From assembly GCF_018599195.1 (NCBI RefSeq), contig NZ_JAHFVK010000002.1:618501-682500 (forward strand): DNA of 64,000 nucleotides. The letters are read 5' to 3'. Shown piece by piece: positions 8,380 through 18,188 of the stretch. The position numbers were made by a program, and so were the translations under genes. How positions within the stretch are numbered: position 1 is the first letter of the stretch; every line of letters starts with the position of its first letter. The notes below the pieces were generated by a model. It saw nothing but the letters and a program-made list of their open reading frames with translations, was not told the DNA's origin and made no database searches. This stretch comes from Croceibacterium selenioxidans. GTDB taxonomy: Bacteria; Pseudomonadota; Alphaproteobacteria; Sphingomonadales; Sphingomonadaceae.

Positions 8380-11300
8380 TGCCGACACACGCAAGATCCG
8401 GCCTGCTGACCGGTTGCGCGCTCGCGGCCCTACTGATCGGCCTTCCGCAGGCCGCCGGGGCTCAGTCGTTCCAGGGCAGCTATAACGTCGTGACCGGATC
8501 GGCCGGAGTCGTGCACAACACTGGCACCACCGAGATCACCGTCGGCACGGCGGAAACGGTTATCAACTGGACCGCCGAAGACACTTTCGGCAACGGCAAC
8601 ATCGACTTTCAGCCCGCCGGGACCACCGCCACATTCAGGACGGATGGCCTTTCCGACTTTACGGTTCTCAACCGCATTCTCCCGGTCAACGGCAACGGCA
8701 TTCCGGTCGCGAGTACGGTCAGTTTCAACGGCACCGTCGAGAGCTTCACCAGTCCGGTTGGCAACCCGAACGTGGTCGGCGGGCAGATCTGGTTCTACAG
8801 CCCGACCGGGATCATTGCTGGGCCGACCGCCATTTTCAACGTCGGCAGCCTGATCCTCACGACCAACGACATCCAGTTCGTAGCGGACGATTTCTCCAAC
8901 AACGTGACCGGTTCCATCTACGGCCCAGGCGGATTGGTGGAGTTCCGTGGACCGGCTGACTCCGCGGGACGGGTCGAAATCCAGAACGGCGCGCAGATCA
9001 ATGCGCTCGGCAACCCGTCAGGATCGAGCGCGTACGTCGCGCTGGTTGCCCCCCGCGTAGTGCAATCGGGCCAGGTCTCAGCGGACGGAAACATCGCCTA
9101 CATCGCCGCCGAACAAGTCGACATGACGATCAACGCCGGGCTGGTCGATTTCACGCTTACTGTTGGCACCACCGACTCGAACGGCGTGGTGCACGACGGC
9201 ACGACCACCGGTCCGGTATCGACCGGTGCCGCCGATCTGCAGCGCATTTCGATGTTGGCGCTGCCGAAGAACGACGCGCTGACGATGCTTCTGTCGGGAT
9301 CGATCGGTTACGCGCCTGCCGCCAATGCCTTCAATGACGGTAGCTCGGTCGTGCTTGCAGCCGGTTTCGCCGACGACCATCCTTCCGCCCTGCCCGACAA
9401 TCGCCTGGGCAGCCTCGACATCGGCGCCACCACCTTCGCCAACTCCGTGACGGGTTACGCCACCGACGGCATCCAGGTGGCTCCGTCATCCGGCGCGACC
9501 AACTTCCAGGCCGATGCCAACCTGCAGGCGGCCCGGTCGATCGACATAACTGCCGGTGATCTCCAACAGGTGACGGTTGGCGGCAATCTCTATCTCAGCG
9601 CCGGGGAAGCGGGGACCGGCGGCGCCATATCCCTCCTGGCGTCCGGTGGCGCTCAAGCCGGCCTGATCGACGTCGCGGGCACGATGAGCGCCTACGCCTC
9701 GAGCGACGGTATCCTCGCGGGCCTTGGGTCGACGCTCGACGGCCACGGAGGCTCTGTCGACATCGCCGCCAACGGCGGCCGGATTGAGGCGGCAACGCTG
9801 TTTGCGTCCGCCGACGGCTACGGCAGCTTCGATATCGATGCCGGGGGCGACGGCACAGGTGGCGCAGTCAGTGTCAGGGTCCAGGGCGGAGGCACGATCG
9901 CTGCCGACTTCGTCAGCTTCAGCGCAGACGGTAGCGGCGGCGGATCCGATAACGACGGTGGCGACGGCTTCGGCGGTTCGGTCTCGGTGGTTGAACAAGG
10001 CGGCGCTCTCGCGTTCCGCGACCTCTACATCACCGCCCGCGCCTACGGAGCCTATGCCTTCAACGGAGGCGACGCGACCGGCGGGACGGCCCGCGTTGAG
10101 ATAACCTCGCAGGCGCAGACCTGGGATTACCTGTCGATCAACACGAGCGGCACCGCCGGGAGCCAGGCCTTCTTCGACACGGGGCTGACCGGAAACGTCC
10201 TTAGTGGCGGGCAGGCAAGCCTGACAGTCAGCGGCACCGGGAGCCTCGATGTCGCCTACGACGTCTTTGTCACGGCCAACAGCTACATGGGGCTGGAGGG
10301 GCCCGCGGCCTTTTCCGGCCAGGCGGGTGGCGTGGACGTCTCGGTCTCCGGTGGAGCGAGCCTGGTCGTGGGCGGCGCGCTCGACCTTCAGGCGAGCGCA
10401 CTTTTCTTCGAGGAGAGCCTCGATCCTGACCCGGCCACCGCCCCAACCCAGCACGGTGGAACCGTCTCGCTTACCGCCGACGGGGGCAGCATAATCGCGG
10501 GCTACCTCTACGCCCGGGCCGAGGCCGTTGGCATGAGCGCGGCAAGCACGGCCGGAACCGCGACCGGCGGGACTGTCACCGTGTCCGCGCTCGGCGGCGG
10601 CTCGATCTTGCTCGACGACGACACCAACTCTTCCTTCGCGCGGATTTCAGCCGACGCCTTCGGAGCGCTCGGACCTGCCCCGGCGGACGCGATTGGCGGC
10701 ACCGCCCGTATCGTCCTCGAAGACGGGTCCTTCACGGTCCTCGGCGACATCGACCTTTCGGCCAACGCGCGCATGACCGATGTCTTCTACGATGTCATTC
10801 CGCCCGGTGACGGCTTCGACGCGACCGGAGGAACGGCGTCGGTCCAACTGCTGCCGGGAGCGCTCGGAACCGCCAACCTCAGAGCCACTTCGCTTTCGAT
10901 CCAGGCGCGGGGCGACGGTCGCCTGGTCATGTCGGGAGGATCGACGCTGCCGGGTGGCGATCCCTTCGAGGGCAACGGAGGCGACGGAACCGGGGGCCAG
11001 GCGAGCCTGTCACAGGCGGGCGGCGCACTGGTAACCGGTTCGCTGACGCTCGACGCAAGCGGGCTCGGCGGAGGGTCCGGCATCGGCGACGGCGGGATGG
11101 GGACCGGCGGCACGGCGGAGGTCGGGATCGCCGACAGTTCGGTCTCGCTGGGCTCGGTTTCGGTCGTTGCGTTGGGCACGGGTGGCTACGGCCAGGTGGC
11201 CGGCGAGGCGAGCGGTGGCCATGCCCGGTTTGCGGTCATCGACACGGCAGCGGGCCCGAGCGGCACGCGCGACCTGGCCGATCTCACTCTCGACGTCAGC

Positions 11301-13040
11301 GCGACGGGCGGCTCCGGCAACAGTGGCACGACCGCGCTTTCGAACGCCGGGCTGGCCGAGTTCGTGTTCGACATGCTCGATCCGGGCTCGTCGATAACCT
11401 TGCCGGGGTCGCTTGGCGTCTTTGCCAGGGCGACAAACTTCACGCCATCGTCGGGCATCCGCGGCGTGATCGCAGGAGCCCCGCTCGACCTCGGCGGCGA
11501 TCTGCACCTGTCCACCGCGGGTCCGATCGCCATCACCGCCGATCAGGCGCTCAATGTCGGGGGATCAGCGTTCGCTAGCGGCAACAGCTTCACCTCAAGC
11601 GGGCTTATCTCGGCTGCGGTCTCGATGGACATCGCCGGCACCATCAGGATCGATGCCGAGGAACTGCGGTCGGGTGGCACGACTACCCTCTCCGCGTCGG
11701 GCGGCCTGCTCGCTGTAGGTGAGCTTCTCTCTGCCGGTGCGGTCAACGCCCTCGGCCGATCGGTTAACATAACATCCAGCACGGGCCTGCAGTTCGGCGC
11801 CGTAGACGCCACTGCCGGAAACGCGACGATCAGTACCGGCGGCTTCCTCTCCATCGACGACATCAGCGCGACGGGCACGATCGCGCTCGACGCGGATGGG
11901 GCCTTCAGCCTGTCGGGCAGCGCGCTGGGGCAGGTCGTGCGCATGATCTCCGACGACATTTTCCTTGTCGGAAGCGGCGCCTACATCGGCGAGCGTGGCC
12001 TCACCCAAACCGTCGAATTGATCAACCGCGATCCTTCGCGCACCACCTTCATCGGGGGAGGAGCCGACGACACCGGCTACAGCCTGGATCAGGCTGAATT
12101 GGCGGTGCTGTTCGCCGACAACCTGATCTCGCTCGGAGTCGGTTCCGGAGCGACAGCCGGACAGGGCCTCATCGCGGTCCGCGACTTCGCCATGTCCTTC
12201 GGGCCCGCGGGCAATCTCGGCAGTGGCGCAACGCTGGAGATCTCGACGCCGACCGAGGTCATGGTGACCGGCAACGTCGCGCTCACCACCAGCAGCGCCG
12301 ATGACACCTTTCTGATCGATCCGAGCTTCATCGGCATCGACACCACGACCGGCTCGATCGCGATGCTAAGCGCCACCGGCGCGCCGATGGGACGCCTCGC
12401 GCTTGTCGGCGATACGGTCGCCGTGGGGACGACTGCCGTGCTCGGTCAACTGCGGACGGCGAGCAGTATCGGCGCCATCAACGCGCTGCTCGACCAGCCC
12501 GGCGGCACGTCCCAGCCTCTGCGGACCGGAACGATGTCCGTCTCGGTCACCGACGGGTTCTATGTCCAGAACACCGGGACTTCGACCGGCTATGACGACC
12601 GCCGCGGCATCACCGCGAATGCCATCGCCATCTCGACTTCGAAACCTACGACCAAGATTGCGATCAACGCACAGATCCTCTCGTCCAACGGTCCGGTCAC
12701 AGGCCTCGACGTCACGCCGCTGGTAACGATCAATGGTGTAGCGGCAGCCGCCGCCGGGCCGTTTGATCCAGGCTCGACTATAAACGGCTGCGTGATCGGC
12801 ACGAATTGCGGGTTCGTGCCTCCCGAGCCGCCACCGAGCGAGGAACTCGATCCGGTCGATCCGGTCGGTCCCGACAATTCGTCGCTCGTTGCGCCGCTGA
12901 TCGAATTGGCCGAAACCCGACCCCTGATCGAGCCGCCGCTGGTGGACGAGCCGATCACCGGTGTCGGTAACGACGACCTGTGGGAACCGCCCTGCGGAAC
13001 TCAGGACGGCAATGGGGTCTGCAGAGGGGGCAACGAGTAA
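8379..13040 (+). CDS. Two-partner secretion exoprotein (TpsA, filamentous-haemagglutinin-like)
   Basis: This protein has 1553 residues. The signal peptide (LLTGCALAALLIGLPQAAGA) ends before QSFQGSYN. The N-terminal 28-260 region is a TPS secretion domain, with GGQIWFYSPTGIIAG and FNVGSLILTTND. The bulk is glycine-rich beta-strand repeat sequence with recurrent GGTA/GGxVSV turns, as expected for a long right-handed beta-helix fibre. The C-terminus is unusual: Cys1471/Cys1477 (CVIGTNC), a proline- and acid-rich linker, then Cys1539/Cys1548 five residues from the end. In the HMW1 adhesin, a C-terminal cysteine pair forms a loop that keeps the exoprotein tethered to its TpsB, so surface retention is plausible here. 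The position inside a multiheme cytochrome operon is atypical for an adhesin. I see no haem motifs in it. Confidence 0.9.
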   Translation: MPTHARSGLLTGCALAALLIGLPQAAGAQSFQGSYNVVTGSAGVVHNTGTTEITVGTAETVINWTAEDTFGNGNIDFQPAGTTATFRTDGLSDFTVLNRILPVNGNGIPVASTVSFNGTVESFTSPVGNPNVVGGQIWFYSPTGIIAGPTAIFNVGSLILTTNDIQFVADDFSNNVTGSIYGPGGLVEFRGPADSAGRVEIQNGAQINALGNPSGSSAYVALVAPRVVQSGQVSADGNIAYIAAEQVDMTINAGLVDFTLTVGTTDSNGVVHDGTTTGPVSTGAADLQRISMLALPKNDALTMLLSGSIGYAPAANAFNDGSSVVLAAGFADDHPSALPDNRLGSLDIGATTFANSVTGYATDGIQVAPSSGATNFQADANLQAARSIDITAGDLQQVTVGGNLYLSAGEAGTGGAISLLASGGAQAGLIDVAGTMSAYASSDGILAGLGSTLDGHGGSVDIAANGGRIEAATLFASADGYGSFDIDAGGDGTGGAVSVRVQGGGTIAADFVSFSADGSGGGSDNDGGDGFGGSVSVVEQGGALAFRDLYITARAYGAYAFNGGDATGGTARVEITSQAQTWDYLSINTSGTAGSQAFFDTGLTGNVLSGGQASLTVSGTGSLDVAYDVFVTANSYMGLEGPAAFSGQAGGVDVSVSGGASLVVGGALDLQASALFFEESLDPDPATAPTQHGGTVSLTADGGSIIAGYLYARAEAVGMSAASTAGTATGGTVTVSALGGGSILLDDDTNSSFARISADAFGALGPAPADAIGGTARIVLEDGSFTVLGDIDLSANARMTDVFYDVIPPGDGFDATGGTASVQLLPGALGTANLRATSLSIQARGDGRLVMSGGSTLPGGDPFEGNGGDGTGGQASLSQAGGALVTGSLTLDASGLGGGSGIGDGGMGTGGTAEVGIADSSVSLGSVSVVALGTGGYGQVAGEASGGHARFAVIDTAAGPSGTRDLADLTLDVSATGGSGNSGTTALSNAGLAEFVFDMLDPGSSITLPGSLGVFARATNFTPSSGIRGVIAGAPLDLGGDLHLSTAGPIAITADQALNVGGSAFASGNSFTSSGLISAAVSMDIAGTIRIDAEELRSGGTTTLSASGGLLAVGELLSAGAVNALGRSVNITSSTGLQFGAVDATAGNATISTGGFLSIDDISATGTIALDADGAFSLSGSALGQVVRMISDDIFLVGSGAYIGERGLTQTVELINRDPSRTTFIGGGADDTGYSLDQAELAVLFADNLISLGVGSGATAGQGLIAVRDFAMSFGPAGNLGSGATLEISTPTEVMVTGNVALTTSSADDTFLIDPSFIGIDTTTGSIAMLSATGAPMGRLALVGDTVAVGTTAVLGQLRTASSIGAINALLDQPGGTSQPLRTGTMSVSVTDGFYVQNTGTSTGYDDRRGITANAIAISTSKPTTKIAINAQILSSNGPVTGLDVTPLVTINGVAAAAAGPFDPGSTINGCVIGTNCGFVPPEPPPSEELDPVDPVGPDNSSLVAPLIELAETRPLIEPPLVDEPITGVGNDDLWEPPCGTQDGNGVCRGGNE

Positions 13041-13042
13041 AC

Positions 13043-14407
13043 GTGGGTTGGGGTCGTGGTTTACGGGGCTTGTCGCGCTGGCGCGTGCTGCTGGCAACCG
13101 TGCTGTGCCTTGCCGCAGGGCTGCCTCCGGCGACAGCGCAAGACAATGGGCGCTATACCGGGGTCGCCTCGTGCGCCGGATCGACTTGCCATGGCCGCGC
13201 CGAGGGCAACGGGGCTGTCGTCCGCCAGGACGAGATCGCCACCTGGCAGGAACTCTCATCGCCCAGCGGGGCGCATAGCAGGGCGCTGTCGGTCCTGGGC
13301 TCGCTCCGGGGTCGCCAGATCGCTGCGACGCTCGGCTTGGGCGATCCTTCCGCCGAACCCGCCTGCCTCGGCTGCCACGCAACCTATGTTCCCGTCGCGG
13401 AACGCGGCCCGCGCTTCCAGCTTTCCGATGGCGTCGGCTGCGAGTCCTGCCACGGCGCCGCCGGGGGATGGATCGCCACCCATTACACCACGGGCGGCTC
13501 GCACGCCGCCAATGTCGCGGCAGGGCTTGTCCCGCTCGAGGACCCGCAGACCCGTGCGCGCGTCTGCCTCGACTGCCATTACGGCAGCGCCAAGGGCAAC
13601 CAGTTCGTCACCCACCGGATGATGGCCGCCGGCCACCCGCGCATCGTGTTCGAGCTCGACTTGTTCAGCGCCCTGCAGCAACACCATGACGAAGACCCAG
13701 ACTACGCCCAGCGCAAGCGCCGCACCGACAGCGTGACGCTCTGGGCCGTCGGCCAGGCGGAAGCGGTGCGACGCTCAACCAACCTGTTCGCCCGTCCGGG
13801 ATTCGGCACGGAGGGCGTGTTCCCCGAGTTTACCTTCTACGACTGTCATAGCTGCCACCGCCAAATCACCGACGGACCGCAACGCCGCCTGACCTTCGAG
13901 ACCAATCCCGCCCGCCCGATCCCCTTTGGCCAGCCACCCTTCAACGACGAGAACATCATTATGCTCTCCGCCGTATCGCGCGTGCTCGCACCCGCACAGG
14001 CCGACGGCTTCGAGGCCGCGAGCCGCGAGTTCCATCGTGCAATGGGCGAAGGGCGGCAGGAAGCGGCAGGCGCGGCGACGAAGCTGAGCGGGGCGGCGGG
14101 AACGCTGTCCGACGCACTCGCGAGGAGTGACGGAGAGGATGCGTTCACGATCATCGCCGCCATTGCCGACCGCACGACCTCGCCGCGCTTCACCGACTAT
14201 GCCGGGTCGTCGCAGGCGGTCATGGCCATCGACACGCTGCTCAACGCGCTCGTGCGGCAGGGCCGGATCACGGTAGGGGCCGCGGCCGGTATTCGCGCTG
14301 ACATCAACGCCGCCTACGACGCCGTCCGCAGTCCGGAGAGCTACAACCCGGTGCGCTTTCGCGCCTCGCTGGGCCAGGCGGCCGGAGCGATCGGGAAGCT
14401 GCAATGA
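13043..14407 (+). CDS. Exported five-heme c-type cytochrome (cytochrome c554-like)
   Basis: I chose GTG 13043, two bases after the TpsA stop, with GAGGGGG at 13024-13030 as an RBS (spacing rather long). It gives 454 residues with a signal peptide ending near ATA-QDNG. Four CxxCH motifs are visible at residues 108 (CLGCH), 133 (CESCH), 175 (CLDCH) and 268 (CHSCH). An atypical CX4CH site lies at residue 44 (CAGSTCH). The last 150 residues have no heme motif and are alanine-rich helices. It probably carries electrons in the periplasm or at the outer membrane. Gene order (TpsA, this cytochrome, lipoprotein, barrel, decaheme) points to one complex. Maturation needs a Ccm system, and a CcmI/NrfG-like gene is present at 28319. 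The redox partner is not known from sequence. Confidence 0.9.
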   Translation: MGWGRGLRGLSRWRVLLATVLCLAAGLPPATAQDNGRYTGVASCAGSTCHGRAEGNGAVVRQDEIATWQELSSPSGAHSRALSVLGSLRGRQIAATLGLGDPSAEPACLGCHATYVPVAERGPRFQLSDGVGCESCHGAAGGWIATHYTTGGSHAANVAAGLVPLEDPQTRARVCLDCHYGSAKGNQFVTHRMMAAGHPRIVFELDLFSALQQHHDEDPDYAQRKRRTDSVTLWAVGQAEAVRRSTNLFARPGFGTEGVFPEFTFYDCHSCHRQITDGPQRRLTFETNPARPIPFGQPPFNDENIIMLSAVSRVLAPAQADGFEAASREFHRAMGEGRQEAAGAATKLSGAAGTLSDALARSDGEDAFTIIAAIADRTTSPRFTDYAGSSQAVMAIDTLLNALVRQGRITVGAAAGIRADINAAYDAVRSPESYNPVRFRASLGQAAGAIGKLQ

Positions 14408-16356
14408 GGCGCGTGCGCGGAGGAACGGCGCTGCTGAGCGCGGCGACGCTCGTGCTCGCTTCGTGCGGAGGCGGGGGCGGGGGCGGCAGCCCGACGCCAA
14501 GCCCCTCCCCGACGCCGACACCTGCGCCGACGGCCAGCGCGAGCTATACGCCGCCCGCCCAGATCGCCCTTACCTCGGCCGAGGTCGGCCAGGTCGTAGC
14601 CCAGGCGGTGGCGCAGGCCGGCGCCCTATCGCGCCCGGCGACCATCGCGGTGGTCGACCGGGTCGGCAACGTGCTGGCGGTTTTCCGCATGAACGGCGCC
14701 CCGGCGCTTGCCTCCCTTCCCGACGCCCCCAATGGCGCGAACGTCGACATCCAGGGCCTGGACGTCCCGTCAGAGGCCGGCGCCATCGCCAAGGCCATCA
14801 CCGGCGCCTATCTTTCGAGCGGCGGCAACGCCTTCTCCACCCGCACGGCGAGCATGATCGTGCAAGAGCACTTCCCGCCCGCGCCCAGCACGGCGGGGCT
14901 CGAAAGCGGACCGCTGTTCGGGGTGCAGTTCAGCCAGTTGCCTTGCTCGGACCTGGCGGCGCGCCTGGCGGCCGGCTCGATCGGCCCCAAGCGCTCGCCG
15001 CTCGGGCTTTCAGCCGATCCAGGCGGATTCCCGCTATACAAGAACGGCGTGCTTGTCGGCGGTGTCGGCGTGATTGCGGACGGCATCTACGGGTTCGACG
15101 CCAACGTTCTCGACGTGGAGAGCGATGTCGATGAGATGATCGCGCTCGCCGGAACGGTCGGCTTCGAAGCGCCCGCAAACATTCGGGCAGACCGAATCTT
15201 CGTCGACGGCACCTCGCTGCGCTATTCCGACACCGCCTATTCGTCCCTGGCCAACTCAACGGGCACGAACTTCGCCGCTGCCGATGCGCTGGGCGATCTC
15301 GTTCCCGTAACGGGTTATTATCCCGCCGCCGGGCTGTTCGCCGGCACCGCCTACGGCAGCGAGGCCTCCGGCGTCCGTGCTTCGACGGCAGCGGAGTTCT
15401 CCAACCGCGACGCCTTCGTCCTTAGCAATGGCGCCGGCACCGCTCGCTACCCGATCCGCGCTGGCACCGACGCGGGCGACGTGGCGCAACCGCTGTCGGC
15501 GGCCGAGGCCCAGGCCATCCTCGAGGAAGCTTTCAAGGTCATGACCCGCGCGCGGGCGCAGATCCGCCAGCCGCTCGAGAGCCGCGCGCAAGTCTCGATC
15601 TCGCTGGTCGATACGCGCGGGCAAGTGCTGGGGATCGTCCGTTCGCCGGACGCGCCGGTGTTTGGGATCGACGTCTCGCTGCAAAAGGCACGCACCGCGA
15701 ACTTCATGTCCGGGCCCTTCGCCGCCGCGCAACTCGCTGGCGGGGGCGGAGAGGTACCCCAGTTCCTCGCGAACATGCGCGCCTTCCTCGGAGCGACTGC
15801 GCTCACCGGGACCCATGCTTTCGCCGACCGATCCGGCGGCAACCTTGCTCGCCCCTATTTTCCCGACGGCGAAGTCGGGCGGCCCAACGGACCGCTTTCG
15901 CGGCCGATCGCGCAGTTCAACCCGTTCTCGACCGGGCTGCAATCGGCGCTGGTGCTCGGCAACCTCGGCCAGCATCTGGCCTTCGTCACAGGCGCCTCCG
16001 CCACCGACACGCCGCAGCGCTGTACCGACCTGCCCGACGCCGCGCCGGGGCAGAAGCGGCTGGCGAATGGCTTGCAGATCTTCCCTGGCTCGGTGCCGGT
16101 CTATCGCGGCACACAGCTGGTCGGCGGGCTCGGCATCTCGGGCGACGGCATAGACCAGGACGACATGATCGGCTTCCTCGGCCTGCATAACGCCGGATCG
16201 CGCCTGGGCGGCTTCGGCAACGCGCCGGTGGCCATGCGGGCGGACCAGATCGTCGTGGCGCTCGGCGGTGGGCAGTCGGTGCGGCTGCGCTATATCAGCT
16301 GCCCGTTCGCGCCGTTCCTCGACACAGCCGACCAGAACGTCTGTCAGGACCTGTGA
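14404..16356 (+). CDS. Lipoprotein with two HbpS/GlcG-like (heme-binding) domains
   Basis: This 650-residue protein starts in an ATGA overlap with the cytochrome stop. A type II signal peptide ends in LASC with lipobox Cys21. It is followed by a flexible Gly-rich stretch and a Pro/Thr/Ser linker, so the protein is a membrane-anchored lipoprotein. Two repeats resemble the HbpS/GlcG (PF03928) fold. The first has TIAVVDRVGNVLAVFRM near residue 80 and FPLYKNGVLVGGVGV near 210. The second has SISLVDTRGQVLGIVRS near 400 and VPVYRGTQLVGGLGISGDG near 565. HbpS-type proteins bind heme or act as redox-linked sensors. A double version in a cytochrome operon may handle heme or dock a cytochrome. The heme-binding role is inferred from the family and no ligand is obvious. 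Confidence 0.82.
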   Translation: MRRVRGGTALLSAATLVLASCGGGGGGGSPTPSPSPTPTPAPTASASYTPPAQIALTSAEVGQVVAQAVAQAGALSRPATIAVVDRVGNVLAVFRMNGAPALASLPDAPNGANVDIQGLDVPSEAGAIAKAITGAYLSSGGNAFSTRTASMIVQEHFPPAPSTAGLESGPLFGVQFSQLPCSDLAARLAAGSIGPKRSPLGLSADPGGFPLYKNGVLVGGVGVIADGIYGFDANVLDVESDVDEMIALAGTVGFEAPANIRADRIFVDGTSLRYSDTAYSSLANSTGTNFAAADALGDLVPVTGYYPAAGLFAGTAYGSEASGVRASTAAEFSNRDAFVLSNGAGTARYPIRAGTDAGDVAQPLSAAEAQAILEEAFKVMTRARAQIRQPLESRAQVSISLVDTRGQVLGIVRSPDAPVFGIDVSLQKARTANFMSGPFAAAQLAGGGGEVPQFLANMRAFLGATALTGTHAFADRSGGNLARPYFPDGEVGRPNGPLSRPIAQFNPFSTGLQSALVLGNLGQHLAFVTGASATDTPQRCTDLPDAAPGQKRLANGLQIFPGSVPVYRGTQLVGGLGISGDGIDQDDMIGFLGLHNAGSRLGGFGNAPVAMRADQIVVALGGGQSVRLRYISCPFAPFLDTADQNVCQDL

Positions 16357-18188
16357 TGGTTCCGGGCTGGCTCATGCCATTGATGCTGCAAGCCTCGGGT
16401 GCCGAGCCCCCAGTGCTGCCGCCTCAACCGCCAGAGGTGACCCCGGAAGACCAGGGCCCACCGCCCGTCGACAATGAATCGATCGAAGGCCGCCGCCGTC
16501 CCGGCTACACGGGTCCGCTCCCCGATGCGGTGACGCAGGCCAATCCCGGCGCCGTGCGCGCCCCTCCGCCCGAGGCCTTCCCGACTGATCAGATTCCGAT
16601 CCCGGACCGCTGGCGCCTGATCGAGACGCTCGGCCTGGTGAAGGAACGCTGGTTCGATCCCTACAACCAGAACACCCTCAAGGGTGACCGGCCGCTCAAC
16701 CCCGACCGGGTCCCCTTCATCACCGGGCAGGACTGGTTCTTCGCCGCCAACCTCGTGTCCGATACGGTGCTGGAGCCGCGGACGTTCCCGATCCCTGTCG
16801 GCGTGCAGACCACCAGTCGGCCGCAGAGTCTCGACGTGTTCGGCAAGGACGCGAGCTACGTCGCCTCGCAGACCATCATCGCCAGTGCCGCGCTGATCAA
16901 GGGCAGCACCGCGTTCAAGCCGCCAGATGTCGAGTACCGGATGACCCTGGCGCTCAACATGAACTACGTCGACGTGCCCGAGCGGCGCGTGCTCCACGTC
17001 GAGCCAAGCAAACCGACCCACCGGTTCGACCACTTCCTCGGCGTGCAGGAAGCCTTCATCGACTACCACATCCGCAACGTATCGGAGCGGTATGACTTCG
17101 ATTCCGTCCGGGTCGGCATCCAGCCGTTCCAGGCCGACTTTCGCGGCTTCCTGTTTAACGACCAGCAGCTCGGCGTGCGCCTGTTCGGCAACCGCGACAA
17201 CAACCGCTTCCAGTACAACCTGGCGGCGTTCTGGCGGCTGGAGAAAGACACCAACAGCGGGCTCAATTCGGTCGTCCAGCGTCCGCGCGACGACTTCGTC
17301 CTTCTGGCCAACGTCTATCGCCAGGACTTCCTGATCCCGGCACTGACCAGCCAGGTCACCGTGGCCTACAATCGCAACCGCGAGGGCGACGAAATCGAGG
17401 TCGACGACAACGGCTTCCCGGTCCGCCCCTCCTTGCTCGGCACCTTGCGCGGGCACGACTACGACGTGCTCTATCTCGGGTACAACGCCGATGGCCGGGT
17501 TGGGCGGATCAACGTGACTGCCAGCGCCTATGCCGCGCTGGGCGAGGATCAGAACAACTTCTTCACCGACCGGGAAGCGGACATCCGCGCGTACTTCGGC
17601 GCGGCGGAACTGAGCTACGACCGGGACTGGATGCGCTTTCGCCTCTCGGGCGCCTGGGCCAGCGGCGATGCCGATCCCTTCGACGACACCGAAGGCGGGT
17701 TCGACGCGATCTTCGAGAACCCGATCTTCGCGGGAGCCGACACCAGCTACTGGATCCGCCAGACGATCCCCTTCGCAGGCGGCGGGCGCGCCGTAGCGCT
17801 GAGCGGGCGCAACGGCCTGCTCAACTCGCTGCGCTCCTCCAAGGAGCAGGGCCAGTCCAACTTCAACAACCCCGGGCTGATGCTGCTGGGCGTCGGCGCG
17901 GATTTCGACCTGACGCCGGAAGTGCGTCTGTCGGGCAACGCCAATCACTTGTGGTTCGAGAACACCTCGACCTTGCAGGCGCTGCGGATGGAAGGTTCGA
18001 TCCCGAAGTCGATAGGCTGGGACCTGTCGGCGGCGGGAATCTGGCGGCCGAAGGCGACGCAGAACCTGGTGTTCCGCCTCTCCGCCGCGACGCTCATCGC
18101 CGGGGATGGCTTCCGCGACCTGTTCGACAACACCGACGGCTCGAAGGCCTATTACTCCGTGCTGGCCAACGCGATCGTGAGTTACTGA
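16356..18188 (+). CDS. Predicted outer-membrane beta-barrel (candidate porin of a porin-cytochrome conduit)
   Basis: This 610-residue protein overlaps both neighbours by one base. A short hydrophobic leader (MVPGWLMPLMLQASGA) is followed by a proline-rich stretch. The remainder alternates amphipathic strands and charged turns, for example FQYNLAAFWRLEKDTN and VRLSGNANHLWFENTS. I see no cysteine, and it ends in Tyr, which fits an outer-membrane barrel. I cannot assign a named family. Its place directly before a ten-heme cytochrome suggests it holds a cytochrome through the outer membrane, as MtrB does for MtrA. That is inference by context, and MtrB homology is not visible by eye. A substrate porin is the main alternative. 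Confidence 0.72.
   Translation: MVPGWLMPLMLQASGAEPPVLPPQPPEVTPEDQGPPPVDNESIEGRRRPGYTGPLPDAVTQANPGAVRAPPPEAFPTDQIPIPDRWRLIETLGLVKERWFDPYNQNTLKGDRPLNPDRVPFITGQDWFFAANLVSDTVLEPRTFPIPVGVQTTSRPQSLDVFGKDASYVASQTIIASAALIKGSTAFKPPDVEYRMTLALNMNYVDVPERRVLHVEPSKPTHRFDHFLGVQEAFIDYHIRNVSERYDFDSVRVGIQPFQADFRGFLFNDQQLGVRLFGNRDNNRFQYNLAAFWRLEKDTNSGLNSVVQRPRDDFVLLANVYRQDFLIPALTSQVTVAYNRNREGDEIEVDDNGFPVRPSLLGTLRGHDYDVLYLGYNADGRVGRINVTASAYAALGEDQNNFFTDREADIRAYFGAAELSYDRDWMRFRLSGAWASGDADPFDDTEGGFDAIFENPIFAGADTSYWIRQTIPFAGGGRAVALSGRNGLLNSLRSSKEQGQSNFNNPGLMLLGVGADFDLTPEVRLSGNANHLWFENTSTLQALRMEGSIPKSIGWDLSAAGIWRPKATQNLVFRLSAATLIAGDGFRDLFDNTDGSKAYYSVLANAIVSY

Noticed and set aside
17951..18187. Upstream extension of the decaheme frame
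   Set aside because: It lies inside the barrel gene in another frame, and the export signal begins only after 18188.
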